Shown here in pieces: positions 26,354-34,900 of a stretch of 64,000 bases of DNA. The first letter of the stretch is position 1. Each line of letters begins with the position of its first letter. Position numbers and translations under genes: made by a program. This DNA comes from Sphingobacterium paludis. Lineage in GTDB: Bacteria > Bacteroidota > Bacteroidia > Sphingobacteriales > Sphingobacteriaceae. Under the pieces are notes generated by a model. That model was not told where the DNA came from. It searched no databases and worked only from the letters and a program-made list of their open reading frames with translations. Where the stretch lies: contig NZ_SNZV01000013.1 in the NCBI RefSeq assembly GCF_004364125.1, forward strand, positions 25,339 through 89,338, written 5' to 3'.

Positions 26354-27433
26354 ATGAAATACTGGATTTTCACGTTTTTAATTGTCTCCTTGTTCGCTAT
26401 GTCTTGCTCTGATGAGGGTGCAGATCCTTCAGCGAGGATTACCGATATATCGCGACTTTACGTTTCCTTTGAAGAATACCAAACGAATAATGAGGGCATT
26501 GCCGATACAAACATTCGCATTATGAAGAAAGCGGATTCATCCGTTTTCAGATTAGATAGTGCGCATTTATCTATGGCGCGTGGCGGTGGAGTGATTCTAT
26601 TCAATCCTTTTTTGAAGTCAATTATTCAGGCAAGTGCTAATCGGGATACTGTGCAAAATGATTCTTCTATTTATGTGACGACGTTGCAGCCGCAAGGGCA
26701 AATGGTGAATGGCGCCATGATGGCCAGTTCCTTGTTAAAAAAGGTACGCGGATTCGCTTATCACCGTGCTAGCGATGCCCTCTTCGTTGTCAATGCTGAT
26801 GGTGAGCGATCCGGCATCTTTGTGGTTGATAGGCCTAATTCCATATCGCAGATGCGTAAACCGTGGAAGCAGTTTTTTACGGGCAATTTAAATATGTGGG
26901 GGGCGGCCTATAGGGCCAACAATCTCTATGTCGGCAAACAAGGCGATGCACCGGGAATATATGTGTTTGAAAACATCGTGACAAGACGCGTGAATGCAGC
27001 CGATTCGACCGCAAGATTGTCGCCTAGCCGTACGCTAACGATTGAAGGAGCCAGAAACCTCTATGGCATGACCTACGACACGGTTAAGAACATTTTGGCT
27101 ATCGCTGAATTTGGCGACGGTACGACGGTAGGGACGGGCCGGATTCTTATTTTCGACAATTTCAGTGGAATGGCTTCTGGATCTAGCATTGCGCCTTCCC
27201 GCATCATTACCGGCGTGGCTTCACAACTTACGCAGCCTTTTGATGTGGCTATTGATGCCCGAGCAAGTGGACAATTTATATACGTTGCCGATCGTACAAA
27301 AAAGATTTTTCGATTTAGGTTGACGGACAACGGCGAAGTGGCTCCGGATCAAGTTTTCGATACATCGCTGTACGGCACCCCCGTCGGACTCGCGTTGGAT
27401 AGCCGCGACGATTCTACTTTGCCCCAATTTTAA
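26354..27433 (+). CDS. Lipoprotein with probable beta-propeller fold
   Basis: The 359-residue protein has a lipoprotein leader (MKYWIFTFLIVSLFAMSCSD). The body contains repeated strands with an aliphatic-aromatic pattern and similar turns: VRGFAYHRASDALFVVNADG, MWGAAYRANNLYVGKQGDAP, LYGMTYDTVKNILAIAEFGD, PFDVAIDARASGQFIYVADR, TPVGLALDSRDDS. This four- to six-fold repetition resembles NHL/SMP-type propellers. The frame is open two codons upstream through a TTG; the ATG at 26354 is preferred. No family or ligand is assigned, and it seems to be a single gene. Confidence 0.72.
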   Translation: MKYWIFTFLIVSLFAMSCSDEGADPSARITDISRLYVSFEEYQTNNEGIADTNIRIMKKADSSVFRLDSAHLSMARGGGVILFNPFLKSIIQASANRDTVQNDSSIYVTTLQPQGQMVNGAMMASSLLKKVRGFAYHRASDALFVVNADGERSGIFVVDRPNSISQMRKPWKQFFTGNLNMWGAAYRANNLYVGKQGDAPGIYVFENIVTRRVNAADSTARLSPSRTLTIEGARNLYGMTYDTVKNILAIAEFGDGTTVGTGRILIFDNFSGMASGSSIAPSRIITGVASQLTQPFDVAIDARASGQFIYVADRTKKIFRFRLTDNGEVAPDQVFDTSLYGTPVGLALDSRDDSTLPQF

Positions 27434-27582
27434 CGACACGCAATCATCTTTTTAGCGGTCAACAACTCAGCGGTAAACCTGCTTTTAAGGTTTACTGCTA
27501 TGCATATCTAAGAAACCCTCGGCCGTCGCGTTCCATCCTTACGAAAAATCAATAGCTTTTCCCAGCGTATATTTTAAGGTTA

Positions 27583-28818
27583 CTAACTACGGAATACCTG
27601 GCGAAAGAACCGTCCAGGCTTTTGTATCTTTTGCATACTGTAGATCCCTTGTTTTCCCGAAACCAAGAAGCTCACGATACAGGCCGTGATAAAAAACAGC
27701 GCGGCCTGCCAGCCAAAGAGCTCGATGGCCATGACGCTGCAGGCTATTGGTGTTTTTGTGCAACCTGCAAATACCGCTACAAATCCTGTCGCGGCAAGTA
27801 GGGCCATTGGTAAAGGGATAATCAGTGCGAGCGCATTGCCCAAGGTGGCGCCGATGAAGAACAAAGGTGTAACCTCACCACCTTTAAAACCGGCACTCAG
27901 TGTGATTGCCGTCAGCACTATTTTTATAAGAAAATCGTAGGGAAGCAACCGTGTATCGAAAGAGGCCAGAATCGTCGGTATACCCAATCCGATATGTTTG
28001 GTGCTTTGCAAGCAAAGCACGATCAGTAGTACTGTCAATCCGCCAATAAATGGCCGCAACAATGGAAACTTTATTTTTTGGAACAAGGCGCTAAAGCCAT
28101 CACTGGTAAAGACAAAAAATTTGGCGGCCAAGCCAAAGGCCAGACTTGCTAGGAGGAGATGGCCGACGGTAGCGAGCGAAAGGTTCGGAACGGTCTGCAC
28201 AATCGGGTAGTGAGTATGCAGGCTGCCGTATAGGCCACATACCCAATTGGAGAGGAGCGCCGTCAATGCGATCGGGATCCATGCTTTCCACCTTACTTTG
28301 CCTACCTGCACCACTTCGATCGCAAATAATGCCCCTGCCCAGGGCGTGCCGAACAGGGAAGCGAAGCCAGCAGCGATACCGCACAAAAGCAGAATTCGAG
28401 TCTCTTGCTTCGACCAGGACAGCCAGCGGCTGCATTGACTGGCAATGGTACCACCGTATTGTATGGCTGTGCCCTCGCGACCTGCCGATCCGCCAAACAG
28501 ATGCGTCATCAACGTGCTGAGCACAATCATCGGCGCCATTTTCCAAGGAATAGCTATACGTGGATAGTAATAGGCTTCCAATAACAGATTATTACCTTTT
28601 TGCGCTGCACCAGCATAGCGTTGGTACCACCATAAAATAACGACGCCTGCTAACGGTAGCAGCGCAATAAGCCAATGGTGCGTGTCGCGATAGGCCGTTA
28701 CCCATTGGAGCGCATATAAAAACAATGCAGAGGTGCTACCTATGAGAAAGCTTATCAGCAGAATGGATAAAACCCATTTGCCGGCTATTTTTTTGTCGAA
28801 AGGAAAGGTGTTTGCCAT
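27583..28818 (-). CDS. CLC-type anion transporter, likely fluoride-exporting (CLC-F) clade
   Basis: The 411-residue membrane protein has the CLC fold. In place of the chloride motif GSGIP it has GNNLL (residues 75-79), in place of GREGP it has GREGT (Glu115 as gating glutamate, in GGSAGREGTAIQ), and the third motif reads GFKGGEVTPLFFIGATLG. These changes are those of the CLC-F clade, proton-coupled fluoride exporters, as I recall them. Independent support comes from the leader: a fluoride-riboswitch-like RNA and a canonical promoter lie just upstream. It would protect the cell from fluoride by exporting it. It lacks the cytosolic CBS domains of larger CLCs. Confidence 0.85.
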   Translation of the reverse strand: MANTFPFDKKIAGKWVLSILLISFLIGSTSALFLYALQWVTAYRDTHHWLIALLPLAGVVILWWYQRYAGAAQKGNNLLLEAYYYPRIAIPWKMAPMIVLSTLMTHLFGGSAGREGTAIQYGGTIASQCSRWLSWSKQETRILLLCGIAAGFASLFGTPWAGALFAIEVVQVGKVRWKAWIPIALTALLSNWVCGLYGSLHTHYPIVQTVPNLSLATVGHLLLASLAFGLAAKFFVFTSDGFSALFQKIKFPLLRPFIGGLTVLLIVLCLQSTKHIGLGIPTILASFDTRLLPYDFLIKIVLTAITLSAGFKGGEVTPLFFIGATLGNALALIIPLPMALLAATGFVAVFAGCTKTPIACSVMAIELFGWQAALFFITACIVSFLVSGKQGIYSMQKIQKPGRFFRQVFRS

Positions 28819-28862
28819 GCTATAAAAATTCCACTTATCAATAGATTTGAGCTATTCAAATT

Positions 28863-28914
28863 AAGTAGACATCATCAGCTTTGCGAGCGCTTAAGGCCAG
28901 ATATCATTGCCACA
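28863..28914 (-). promoter_or_regulatory. Fluoride riboswitch (crcB motif) in the leader of the CLC gene
   Basis: The minus-strand leader carries GGCAATGATATC, then GGCC, TTAAGC, and GCTGATGATGTCTAC, the last a near-exact match to the conserved 3' end GCTGATGNNGCCTAC of fluoride riboswitches. GATATC can pair with GATGTC (one G-T wobble), the defining helix, and GGC with GCC forms the second helix. The element ends about 45 bp before the CLC start. The promoter at 28922-28953 would start transcription at its first base. The match is by eye; position 4 of the GGNGATG motif is A here instead of G. Confidence 0.75.
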
Positions 28915-28921
28915 GCTATAG

Positions 28922-28953
28922 CAAATATACAATTTTTAATAGAAGCTAACAAG
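28922..28953 (-). promoter_or_regulatory. Promoter of the CLC leader
   Basis: On the minus strand TTG (28950-28952), a 20-nt spacer and TATATTTG (28922-28929). Transcription would begin near 28915, the first base of the riboswitch. It overlaps the end of the DUF423 gene. Confidence 0.7.
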
Positions 28954-29310
28954 CAAGGCTACCCAACCAACGATCATCAGCAAGCCGCCTAACGGTGTTA
29001 TGGGGCCTAAGAACCGAAGATTCACTTTCCAGTAAGAGGCGAAAGACAGTCCGTAGATACTGCATGAAAATAACACGGTGCCGATCGCGATGCCATAGAA
29101 TGCCCATTGCTGTGCCGACTGGGAGAAATCATTGTTGTAGCCCACGGTGAGGAGCGCCAAGGCTGCGTACATCTGATAGCGAACCCCCACCTCGAAAGAC
29201 TGGAGCTTGTCTTCCGGTAGAAATTTTTTGAAAAGATGCGCACCAAATGCGCCCAGGATAATGGCCAACGTTCCGAAAATAGCTGCCGTCGTTAAAACAA
29301 TAGTTTGCAT
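28936..29310 (-). CDS. DUF423 family membrane protein
   Basis: The 124-residue protein has four helices and the family text: TAAIFGTLAIILGAFGAHLF near the start, then YQMYAALALLTVGYN, GIAIGTVLFSCSIYGLSFAS, and LGPITPLGGLLMIVGWVALL at the end. This is DUF423 (YgdD-like), a small inner-membrane family of unknown function. The length is typical. It starts 5 bp after the rhodanese gene's stop, so the two are cotranscribed. Confidence 0.92.
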   Translation of the reverse strand: MQTIVLTTAAIFGTLAIILGAFGAHLFKKFLPEDKLQSFEVGVRYQMYAALALLTVGYNNDFSQSAQQWAFYGIAIGTVLFSCSIYGLSFASYWKVNLRFLGPITPLGGLLMIVGWVALLVSFY

Positions 29311-29315
29311 AGGTA

Positions 29316-29708
29316 TTAGTCTGTAGATGGTGGGTTCTGTTCTTGTTCGTTGTTTATCTTTTGCAGTCCGCCCTCGAGTTCGAAAACCGTAAAGCCCCGC
29401 TCACGTAGATACGCCGCCGCTTTGGCACTTCGGATTCCGCTTTGGCAAAAGATGTACATAGGTCGCGACTTGTCTAATTTTTCGACGTTTTCCTTAAATA
29501 GCATGGTATCGTTCCAATTGATGTTTATGGCCTGTGCCAAACTGCCTTGTTTAAACTCTTTTGGAGAACGTACGTCAAGTACGAGCACCCTAGAATCGGA
29601 TATGCTATCAGCAAATGCCGCGGGCGGAAGGATCTGTTGGGCGAGCGCTGTGCCCATACTCGCTAGCGATATGCCCAAGAAAAAAACAAGCTGAAAAATG
29701 GTTTTCAT
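29316..29708 (-). CDS. Periplasmic single-domain rhodanese
   Basis: The 130-residue protein has a signal peptide (MKTIFQLVFFLGISLASMGT...ALAQ) and one rhodanese domain: VLVLDVRSPKEFKQGSLAQA, then the active loop with Cys in YIFCQSGIRSAKAA and the end GFTVFELEGGLQKI. Single-domain rhodaneses transfer sulfane sulfur or bind it; in the periplasm the role is unknown. It is cotranscribed with the DUF423 gene. The C-terminus is a short Gln/Asn/Pro-rich tail. Confidence 0.9.
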   Translation of the reverse strand: MKTIFQLVFFLGISLASMGTALAQQILPPAAFADSISDSRVLVLDVRSPKEFKQGSLAQAININWNDTMLFKENVEKLDKSRPMYIFCQSGIRSAKAAAYLRERGFTVFELEGGLQKINNEQEQNPPSTD

Positions 29709-29772
29709 CTTCCAAAGATAGCGAATCTGCAGGACTTACGAGAAAGAGCAGGCGCAGACACTTTTCAAATAA

Positions 29773-29806
29773 AAAGCCGCATCAACGCGTAATTGATGCG
29801 GCCTTT
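29773..29806 (-). terminator. Terminator after the secreted YceI gene
   Basis: AGCCGCATCAA pairs with TTGATGCGGCC(T), with T-rich flanks, 18 bp past the stop at 29824 on the minus strand. Confidence 0.82.
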
Positions 29807-29823
29807 AATCGTCTGTTCTACGT

Positions 29824-30414
29824 TTAGTTTTTTACCAATTCGGTATTGACAACGATTTCCACGTTTGCCGCCACAGCAGCTACACCCGACGGCAATTTGT
29901 CGTTGTATTTGATGTTGTAGTCTAAGCGATTGATCGTCGTTTTCGCAGTAAAACCTGCGCGTGTTTTTCCCCATGGATCGGTAATGATACCGTTGTTCTG
30001 TACCACGTCAAATGTTACTTTTTTTGTGACGTCACGAATGGTAAGATCACCGGTCAACGTGTATTTGCTTTTTCCAGCTTTTTTCAAAACCGCATTTTTG
30101 AACGTAATGGTCGGGAATTTTTCCGCGTTGAAAAAGTCATCGCTTTTTAAGTGGCCGTCGCGTGCTTCAATGCGGGTGTCGATGCTGTTGACGTCGATGG
30201 TAAAGCCAACAGTAGCATTGTTAAAGTCTTCTACAGATTTTGTCTCTACGGCGCCCTCTAATTTTTTGAATTGGCCATCAACCATGGAAATTCCTAAGTG
30301 GTTGACAGCGAAAAGGACATTGGTATGAGCGGGGTCAACAGACCACTTTACCTGTGCAAAAGCGACATTAACTAACAATGTTGCCGCAAATAAAACGGAA
30401 AATAGATTTTTCAT
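29824..30414 (-). CDS. YceI family protein, secreted form
   Basis: The 196-residue protein begins with a signal peptide (MKNLFSVLFAATLLVNVAFA) and continues as a YceI barrel: VKWSVDPAHTNVLFAVNHLG, LKSDDFFNAEKFPTITFKNA, LTGDLTIRDVTKKVTFDVVQ, DPWGKTRAGFTAKTTINRLD. The barrel is expected to bind a long isoprenoid-type lipid in the periplasm. It is paralogous to the cytosolic copy at 16758-17282. A single gene between two minus-strand units, with its own terminator. Confidence 0.93.
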   Translation of the reverse strand: MKNLFSVLFAATLLVNVAFAQVKWSVDPAHTNVLFAVNHLGISMVDGQFKKLEGAVETKSVEDFNNATVGFTIDVNSIDTRIEARDGHLKSDDFFNAEKFPTITFKNAVLKKAGKSKYTLTGDLTIRDVTKKVTFDVVQNNGIITDPWGKTRAGFTAKTTINRLDYNIKYNDKLPSGVAAVAANVEIVVNTELVKN

Positions 30415-30487
30415 TTTTTTCTTATTTGATTTCTTGCTACAAAGGTCAGCAAAGGCTGTTGCCGCGCCATTGATGTATGATAAGAAA

Positions 30488-31369
30488 TTAAAATTGCGCC
30501 ATAAGGCTTTTGTTTGCCGCGTCGCGGTAGCTGGATGGTGTTGTGGACATAATGGATTTGAACGTTTTGTGAAAGCTCACGAAATTCTGGAAGCCGCAAT
30601 CGAAACAGACTTCCTTCACACTGGCTCGCGTATCATTCAGCATTTTGCAGGCTTGCCCGATCCGAAACTCATTTACAAATTGGATCAACGTTTTTCCTGT
30701 CTTTTGTTTGAAATATCGACAAAAGGAGTTTGAAGTCATGCCGGCCAATTGGGCAATCTCTTCCAGTGGAATTTTACCGCGGTAATGCAGCCGGATGTGT
30801 TCAAAGATCTTGTTCATTCGCCCGTGGTCTTCCTGCTGTTGGGGATTGCTGTATCCCTCGCTAACCAGCGTTGTCCAGGAAGGTAGTTCGCTGATGGCAC
30901 ATAACGTTTCCAGTAAACTACTAAGGCGCGAAAGCGGAGTTTTAGGAAGCAGGCTATCGAAAAACTGCGGTAGGAAGCTGTTTTTGATGTCTAGCGAAAT
31001 GGCCCGCCCTGCTTTTCTATACATCTTTTTGATAAGGCCTGCCTCTGGCAGGTCGAGAAAGTCGGCGCCGCAAAAATCTGTTTTGAAATGTACCACATGG
31101 ATGTCTGCACGAGCAGGAGCTTCCTCGCGAACATATTGCTCGTCGAACAGCCAATAATGAGGCGTATTGGAGCCAATCAACACCAAAAAGTTATCGGAAA
31201 AAGGCTGAATGCAATCGCCCACGAAAAAAGTTCCATTTCCTTTTTTGATATAGATGAACTCCAATTCCTCGTGGTAGTGCCAGATGTTATGATTTTGTGG
31301 CGCATGGTCATGACGAACCGTGAGTGAGCCCGTCTGTAAAGCGCTATGATGAAGTCGCTGTATGTACAT
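30488..31369 (-). CDS. AraC family regulator of the fucose locus
   Basis: The 293-residue protein has an N-terminal cupin sensor (HYHEELEFIYIKKGNGTFFV, GSNTPHYWLF) and a C-terminal AraC domain with two helix-turn-helix units (IPLEEIAQLAGMTSNSFCRY and VKEVCFDCGFQNFVSFHKTF) ending MSTTPSSYRDA. It is divergent from fucP with 196 bp between, so it is the probable local regulator of the fucose genes, with L-fucose or a degradation intermediate as the likely effector. This regulator type, sensing sugars through the cupin, is usual beside carbohydrate clusters. The inducer is inferred from position only. Confidence 0.88.
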   Translation of the reverse strand: MYIQRLHHSALQTGSLTVRHDHAPQNHNIWHYHEELEFIYIKKGNGTFFVGDCIQPFSDNFLVLIGSNTPHYWLFDEQYVREEAPARADIHVVHFKTDFCGADFLDLPEAGLIKKMYRKAGRAISLDIKNSFLPQFFDSLLPKTPLSRLSSLLETLCAISELPSWTTLVSEGYSNPQQQEDHGRMNKIFEHIRLHYRGKIPLEEIAQLAGMTSNSFCRYFKQKTGKTLIQFVNEFRIGQACKMLNDTRASVKEVCFDCGFQNFVSFHKTFKSIMSTTPSSYRDAANKSLMAQF

Positions 31370-31565
31370 TGTTTACAAAAAGAATTAAATAGCAATATGT
31401 CGATCCAATGCATAAGGATTGGCCAATCGTCATTCACTAATTGATTTATTCAATGATACGGATAAAACATCGAATATAGATGATAAAATAGTTTATTTAT
31501 TCGGTAAAATAGTTCAATGTAGAAGTTCTCATTTAGTTTAGCTTTACAGTTCCAATGTAAATCTT

Positions 31566-32822
31566 ATGACGCAAAACAAAAAATATACATTAGCCATAGT
31601 ATTGATAACGTCCCTGTTTTTCTTTTGGGGTTTTATCCACAATTTAGATCCCATTCTGATCCCGCATTTGCGAAACGCATTTAGTCTTACGCACTTTCAG
31701 GCTTCCTTAGTCGACTCGGCCGTTTTTATCGCTTACTTCCTGTTAGCAATTCCTGCGGGCATGATCATGAAAAGGTTTGGATACAAGGCAGGTATCGTGG
31801 TGGGCCTTGTATTGTTTGCTATCGGCTGTTTCCTTTTTGTACCCGCTGCCAATACCGTCAATTACTATTTCTTTTTAGGCGCTTTGTTTGTGGTCGCTTG
31901 CGGATTAACCATCTTAGAGACTGCTGCAAACCCGTATATGACTGTTCTTGGCGATCCTACCAAAGCCACGCAACGTCTAAATTTCGCACAATCTTTTAAC
32001 GGGTTGGCCGCTTTTTTAGCACCCACGTTAGGCGGAAAGTTTATTTTGACAGACGAGCCCAAAACGGCAGATGAAATCGCTGCCCTCAGTGAGCAAGCGC
32101 GTTTGTCCTACATACAGGCAGAAACAGCATCCGTAAAAGGTCCCTACCTTGTTATAGGACTGATTATCCTCGCAGTAACGCTGCTGTTTATATGTACAAA
32201 ATTACCTGAAATCAAAGAAGAAGGCGATAGTGGAAAAGGTGTTATACATGCCTTCCGGCACAAAAACGTGCGTTGGGCTGTGCTCGCACAGTTTTTTTAT
32301 GTAGGCGCACAAGTTTGTGTACTGAGTTTTCTGGTGATGTTTGCGACCGATGTGGCTGGAATAGCCGCTAGCGAAGCCAGTTATTATTCGGGCGCTGCTG
32401 GCCTGGCTTTTATGTTGGGTAGGTTTATCGGAACCTTCTTTATGCGCTATATCGCACCCATCAGGCTTTTGTTGCTCTATGCTATACTCGCCGCCTTACT
32501 GACGGTTGTTGTTATCTATGGTACAGGTATGGCAACGTTGTATGCACTGATTGGCATCGCGTTCTTTATGTCAATTATGTTTCCGACCATATTCGCCGTA
32601 GGCGTGGAAGGGATTGGGGCCGATACGAAGTCTGCATCCAGTCTGATTGTGATGTCTATCGTGGGCGGGGCTGTATTGCCGCCGCTGCTTGGGCAGCTAT
32701 CAGATTCCATTGGAAGCTTTCAAATTGCGTACTATGTGGTGCTGGCCTGCTTTATCGTAGTCGCCTTATTTGCCTGGAACAACCGGAAAGCCGCCATTAG
32801 TGAAGCTGTCGCTGGACATTAA
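31566..32822 (+). CDS. fucP: L-fucose:proton symporter
   Basis: A 418-residue, 12-helix major facilitator. The text fits the FucP family: ITSLFFFWGFIHNLDPILIP at the start, FQASLVDSAVFIAYFLLAIP, and LTILETAANPYMTVLGDP. The Asn and Glu of this ETAANPY segment belong to the family's conserved sugar/proton site. It is the first gene of the fucose run and brings free L-fucose across the inner membrane together with protons. The start is 47 bp before the mutarotase. Related members transport glucose or galactose, but the neighbours favour fucose. Confidence 0.92.
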   Translation: MTQNKKYTLAIVLITSLFFFWGFIHNLDPILIPHLRNAFSLTHFQASLVDSAVFIAYFLLAIPAGMIMKRFGYKAGIVVGLVLFAIGCFLFVPAANTVNYYFFLGALFVVACGLTILETAANPYMTVLGDPTKATQRLNFAQSFNGLAAFLAPTLGGKFILTDEPKTADEIAALSEQARLSYIQAETASVKGPYLVIGLIILAVTLLFICTKLPEIKEEGDSGKGVIHAFRHKNVRWAVLAQFFYVGAQVCVLSFLVMFATDVAGIAASEASYYSGAAGLAFMLGRFIGTFFMRYIAPIRLLLLYAILAALLTVVVIYGTGMATLYALIGIAFFMSIMFPTIFAVGVEGIGADTKSASSLIVMSIVGGAVLPPLLGQLSDSIGSFQIAYYVVLACFIVVALFAWNNRKAAISEAVAGH

Positions 32823-32869
32823 AACTGGATAAGCGTGGAAGACGCTAAAATAATAAACCAAAGAAGAGT

Positions 32870-33202
32870 ATGAGAAGAATAACAATGGCCTTGGATCTGG
32901 TAGATGATCCAAATTTGATCGCCGAATATGAAGCATACCATGCGGAAGTATGGCCTGAGATACAAGCGTCTATCCGCGATGCTGGTGTGACCCACATGGA
33001 AATATACCGATTTGGTAACCGCCTATTTATGCTGATGGATGTAGATGATACGTTTACATTTGAACGCAAAGCCGAGATGGATGCTGCCAATGCGAAAGTC
33101 CAGGAATGGGAGGCCTTGATGTGGAAATTTCAGCAAGCCGTTCCCGGAGCAAAGCCGGGCGAAAAGTGGGTGATGATGAATAAAATTTTTGAGCTATACT
33201 AG
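32870..33202 (+). CDS. L-rhamnose/L-fucose mutarotase family protein
   Basis: The 110-residue protein is of the RhaM fold: MRRITMALDLVDDPNLIAEY, then HAEVWPEIQASIRDAGVTHM, IYRFGNRLFMLMDVDDTFTF and WEALMWKFQQAVPGAKPGEK. These dimeric enzymes interconvert the alpha and beta anomers of 6-deoxysugars. In this locus it would supply the anomer used by L-fucose dehydrogenase. It lies 3 bp before the dehydratase gene. The family name 'rhamnose mutarotase' is broader than the substrate. Confidence 0.9.
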   Translation: MRRITMALDLVDDPNLIAEYEAYHAEVWPEIQASIRDAGVTHMEIYRFGNRLFMLMDVDDTFTFERKAEMDAANAKVQEWEALMWKFQQAVPGAKPGEKWVMMNKIFELY

Positions 33203-33205
33203 ATA

Positions 33206-34870
33206 ATGAAAAGAGAACGATTGGCGTATTTGCAAATTCATCCGGAGGATAATGTCTTGGTTGCCCTGCGGGACCTACCGGAAGGATTTATGGTCGACTT
33301 TAAGGGCGTTCAGTTTCCCTTACTACAGGCAGTTGCCGCAAAACATAAATTTACGATCACCGCATTGCCGCAAGATGCGTCGATTTTTATGTACGGCGTG
33401 TTGGTGGGCAAGATGAATGTCGCCGTGAGGCAGGGAGCGCTCATAAGCACTGAAAATTTGCGACATGCATCCGACGATTTTAAGATGGGCACAAGAAAGC
33501 TTTCTTGGATTAAGCCCGATGTGTCTGCCTTTAAAGGGCGGACCTTCAATGGTTTTCATCGCAGCAATGGCACGGTTGGTACGGCAAACCATTGGTTGGT
33601 CATTCCGCTGGTATTTTGTGAAAACCGAAATGTGCTGACGCTGAAATCGGCATTGGAGGAGAAGTTGGGCTATCAACTGGAGTCGAAAGATTATTCGGAC
33701 GAGGTGGACGAGCTTATTGCACGCTATAAGTCCGGAGCCTCTGTTGACGAACTTTTAGCGGTAGATCTGTCTTCTGCAAAGGCAAATGTGCGTGAAAATA
33801 GGTTGTTCGCAAATGTCGATGGTGTCAAGTTTTTGAATCACGATATGGGCTGCGGTGGCACGCGGATGGATTCCGATGCCCTTTGTGGTCTATTGGCGGG
33901 CTATGTCACGCACCCCAATGTGGCGGGTGCTACCATATTGAGCTTGGGTTGCCAGCATGCGCAGGCTTCCATTTTAAAAGAGGAGATCAAAAAGCGCGAC
34001 CCGCAGTTTGATAAACCTTTTTTTGTCTTCGAACAGCAATTGGAGGGTACCGAACAGGAATTGATGCAAAAGGCAATTAAAGCGACGTTTGCGGGATTGA
34101 GCATGGCAAACGAGCAGAAACGTAGTCCAGCGTCCTTGGATAAACTGTGTATCGGTCTCGAATGCGGTGGGTCCGACGGTTTCTCGGGCATATCGGCAAA
34201 CCCTGCTTTGGGCTACCTTTCGGATATGTTGATCACGCTCGGAGGGTCGGTTATTTTGGCGGAGTTTCCAGAGTTGTGCGGTGTCGAGCAGGAGCTGAGT
34301 GATCGCTGTATCGATGAAGCCACGGCCGAAAAATTTATGCACCTGATGAAGACCTACAATGCGAAGGCCGAAGCCGACGGTTCTGGATTTTACATGAACC
34401 CCTCGCCGGGGAATATCCGCGATGGGTTGATCACCGATGCCATTAAGTCGGCCGGTGCAGCCAAAAAAGGAGGTACATCGCCGGTGACCGCCGTTGTGGA
34501 TTATCCAGAGCTGGCTAATTTCGCAGGTTTAAACCTTTTGTGCACACCTGGCAACGATGTAGAAAGCACCACGGCTGAGGTGGCGGCTGGTGCCAATGTT
34601 GTGCTTTTTACAACCGGTTTGGGAACACCAACGGGCAACCCTGTGGCCCCCGTGATCAAGTTATCGACCAACACGAAAACTTTTGAAAAGATGCCGGATA
34701 TCATTGATTTAAACTGTGGTACCATTATCGATGGCGAAGAAACCATCGAAGAAGCGGCGCATCGTATATTGGAATATGTTATTGCGGTGGCAAGTGGGGA
34801 GTTGCAACCGAAGGCTGTCCAGCTTGGACAGGATGATTTCATTCCATGGCGAAGGGGCGTTTCGTTGTAG
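33206..34870 (+). CDS. UxaA-family dehydratase, probable L-fuconate dehydratase
   Basis: The 554-residue protein has an N-terminal SAF-like domain (about residues 1-95) and the catalytic UxaA body: GRTFNGFHRSNGTVGTANHW, NHDMGCGGTRMDSDALCGLL, LSLGCQHAQASILKEEI, ECGGSDGFSGISANPALGYL and FYMNPSPGNIRDGLITDAIK. UxaA enzymes dehydrate sugar acids (altronate, galactarate) with Fe or Mn. In this locus the expected substrate is L-fuconate, giving 2-keto-3-deoxy-L-fuconate; the enolase-superfamily FucD usual elsewhere is absent. It lies between the mutarotase and the fucosidase. Confidence 0.85.
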   Translation: MKRERLAYLQIHPEDNVLVALRDLPEGFMVDFKGVQFPLLQAVAAKHKFTITALPQDASIFMYGVLVGKMNVAVRQGALISTENLRHASDDFKMGTRKLSWIKPDVSAFKGRTFNGFHRSNGTVGTANHWLVIPLVFCENRNVLTLKSALEEKLGYQLESKDYSDEVDELIARYKSGASVDELLAVDLSSAKANVRENRLFANVDGVKFLNHDMGCGGTRMDSDALCGLLAGYVTHPNVAGATILSLGCQHAQASILKEEIKKRDPQFDKPFFVFEQQLEGTEQELMQKAIKATFAGLSMANEQKRSPASLDKLCIGLECGGSDGFSGISANPALGYLSDMLITLGGSVILAEFPELCGVEQELSDRCIDEATAEKFMHLMKTYNAKAEADGSGFYMNPSPGNIRDGLITDAIKSAGAAKKGGTSPVTAVVDYPELANFAGLNLLCTPGNDVESTTAEVAAGANVVLFTTGLGTPTGNPVAPVIKLSTNTKTFEKMPDIIDLNCGTIIDGEETIEEAAHRILEYVIAVASGELQPKAVQLGQDDFIPWRRGVSL

Positions 34871-34900
34871 TCTAGTCATTATAAACTAAAATTTATCAAT

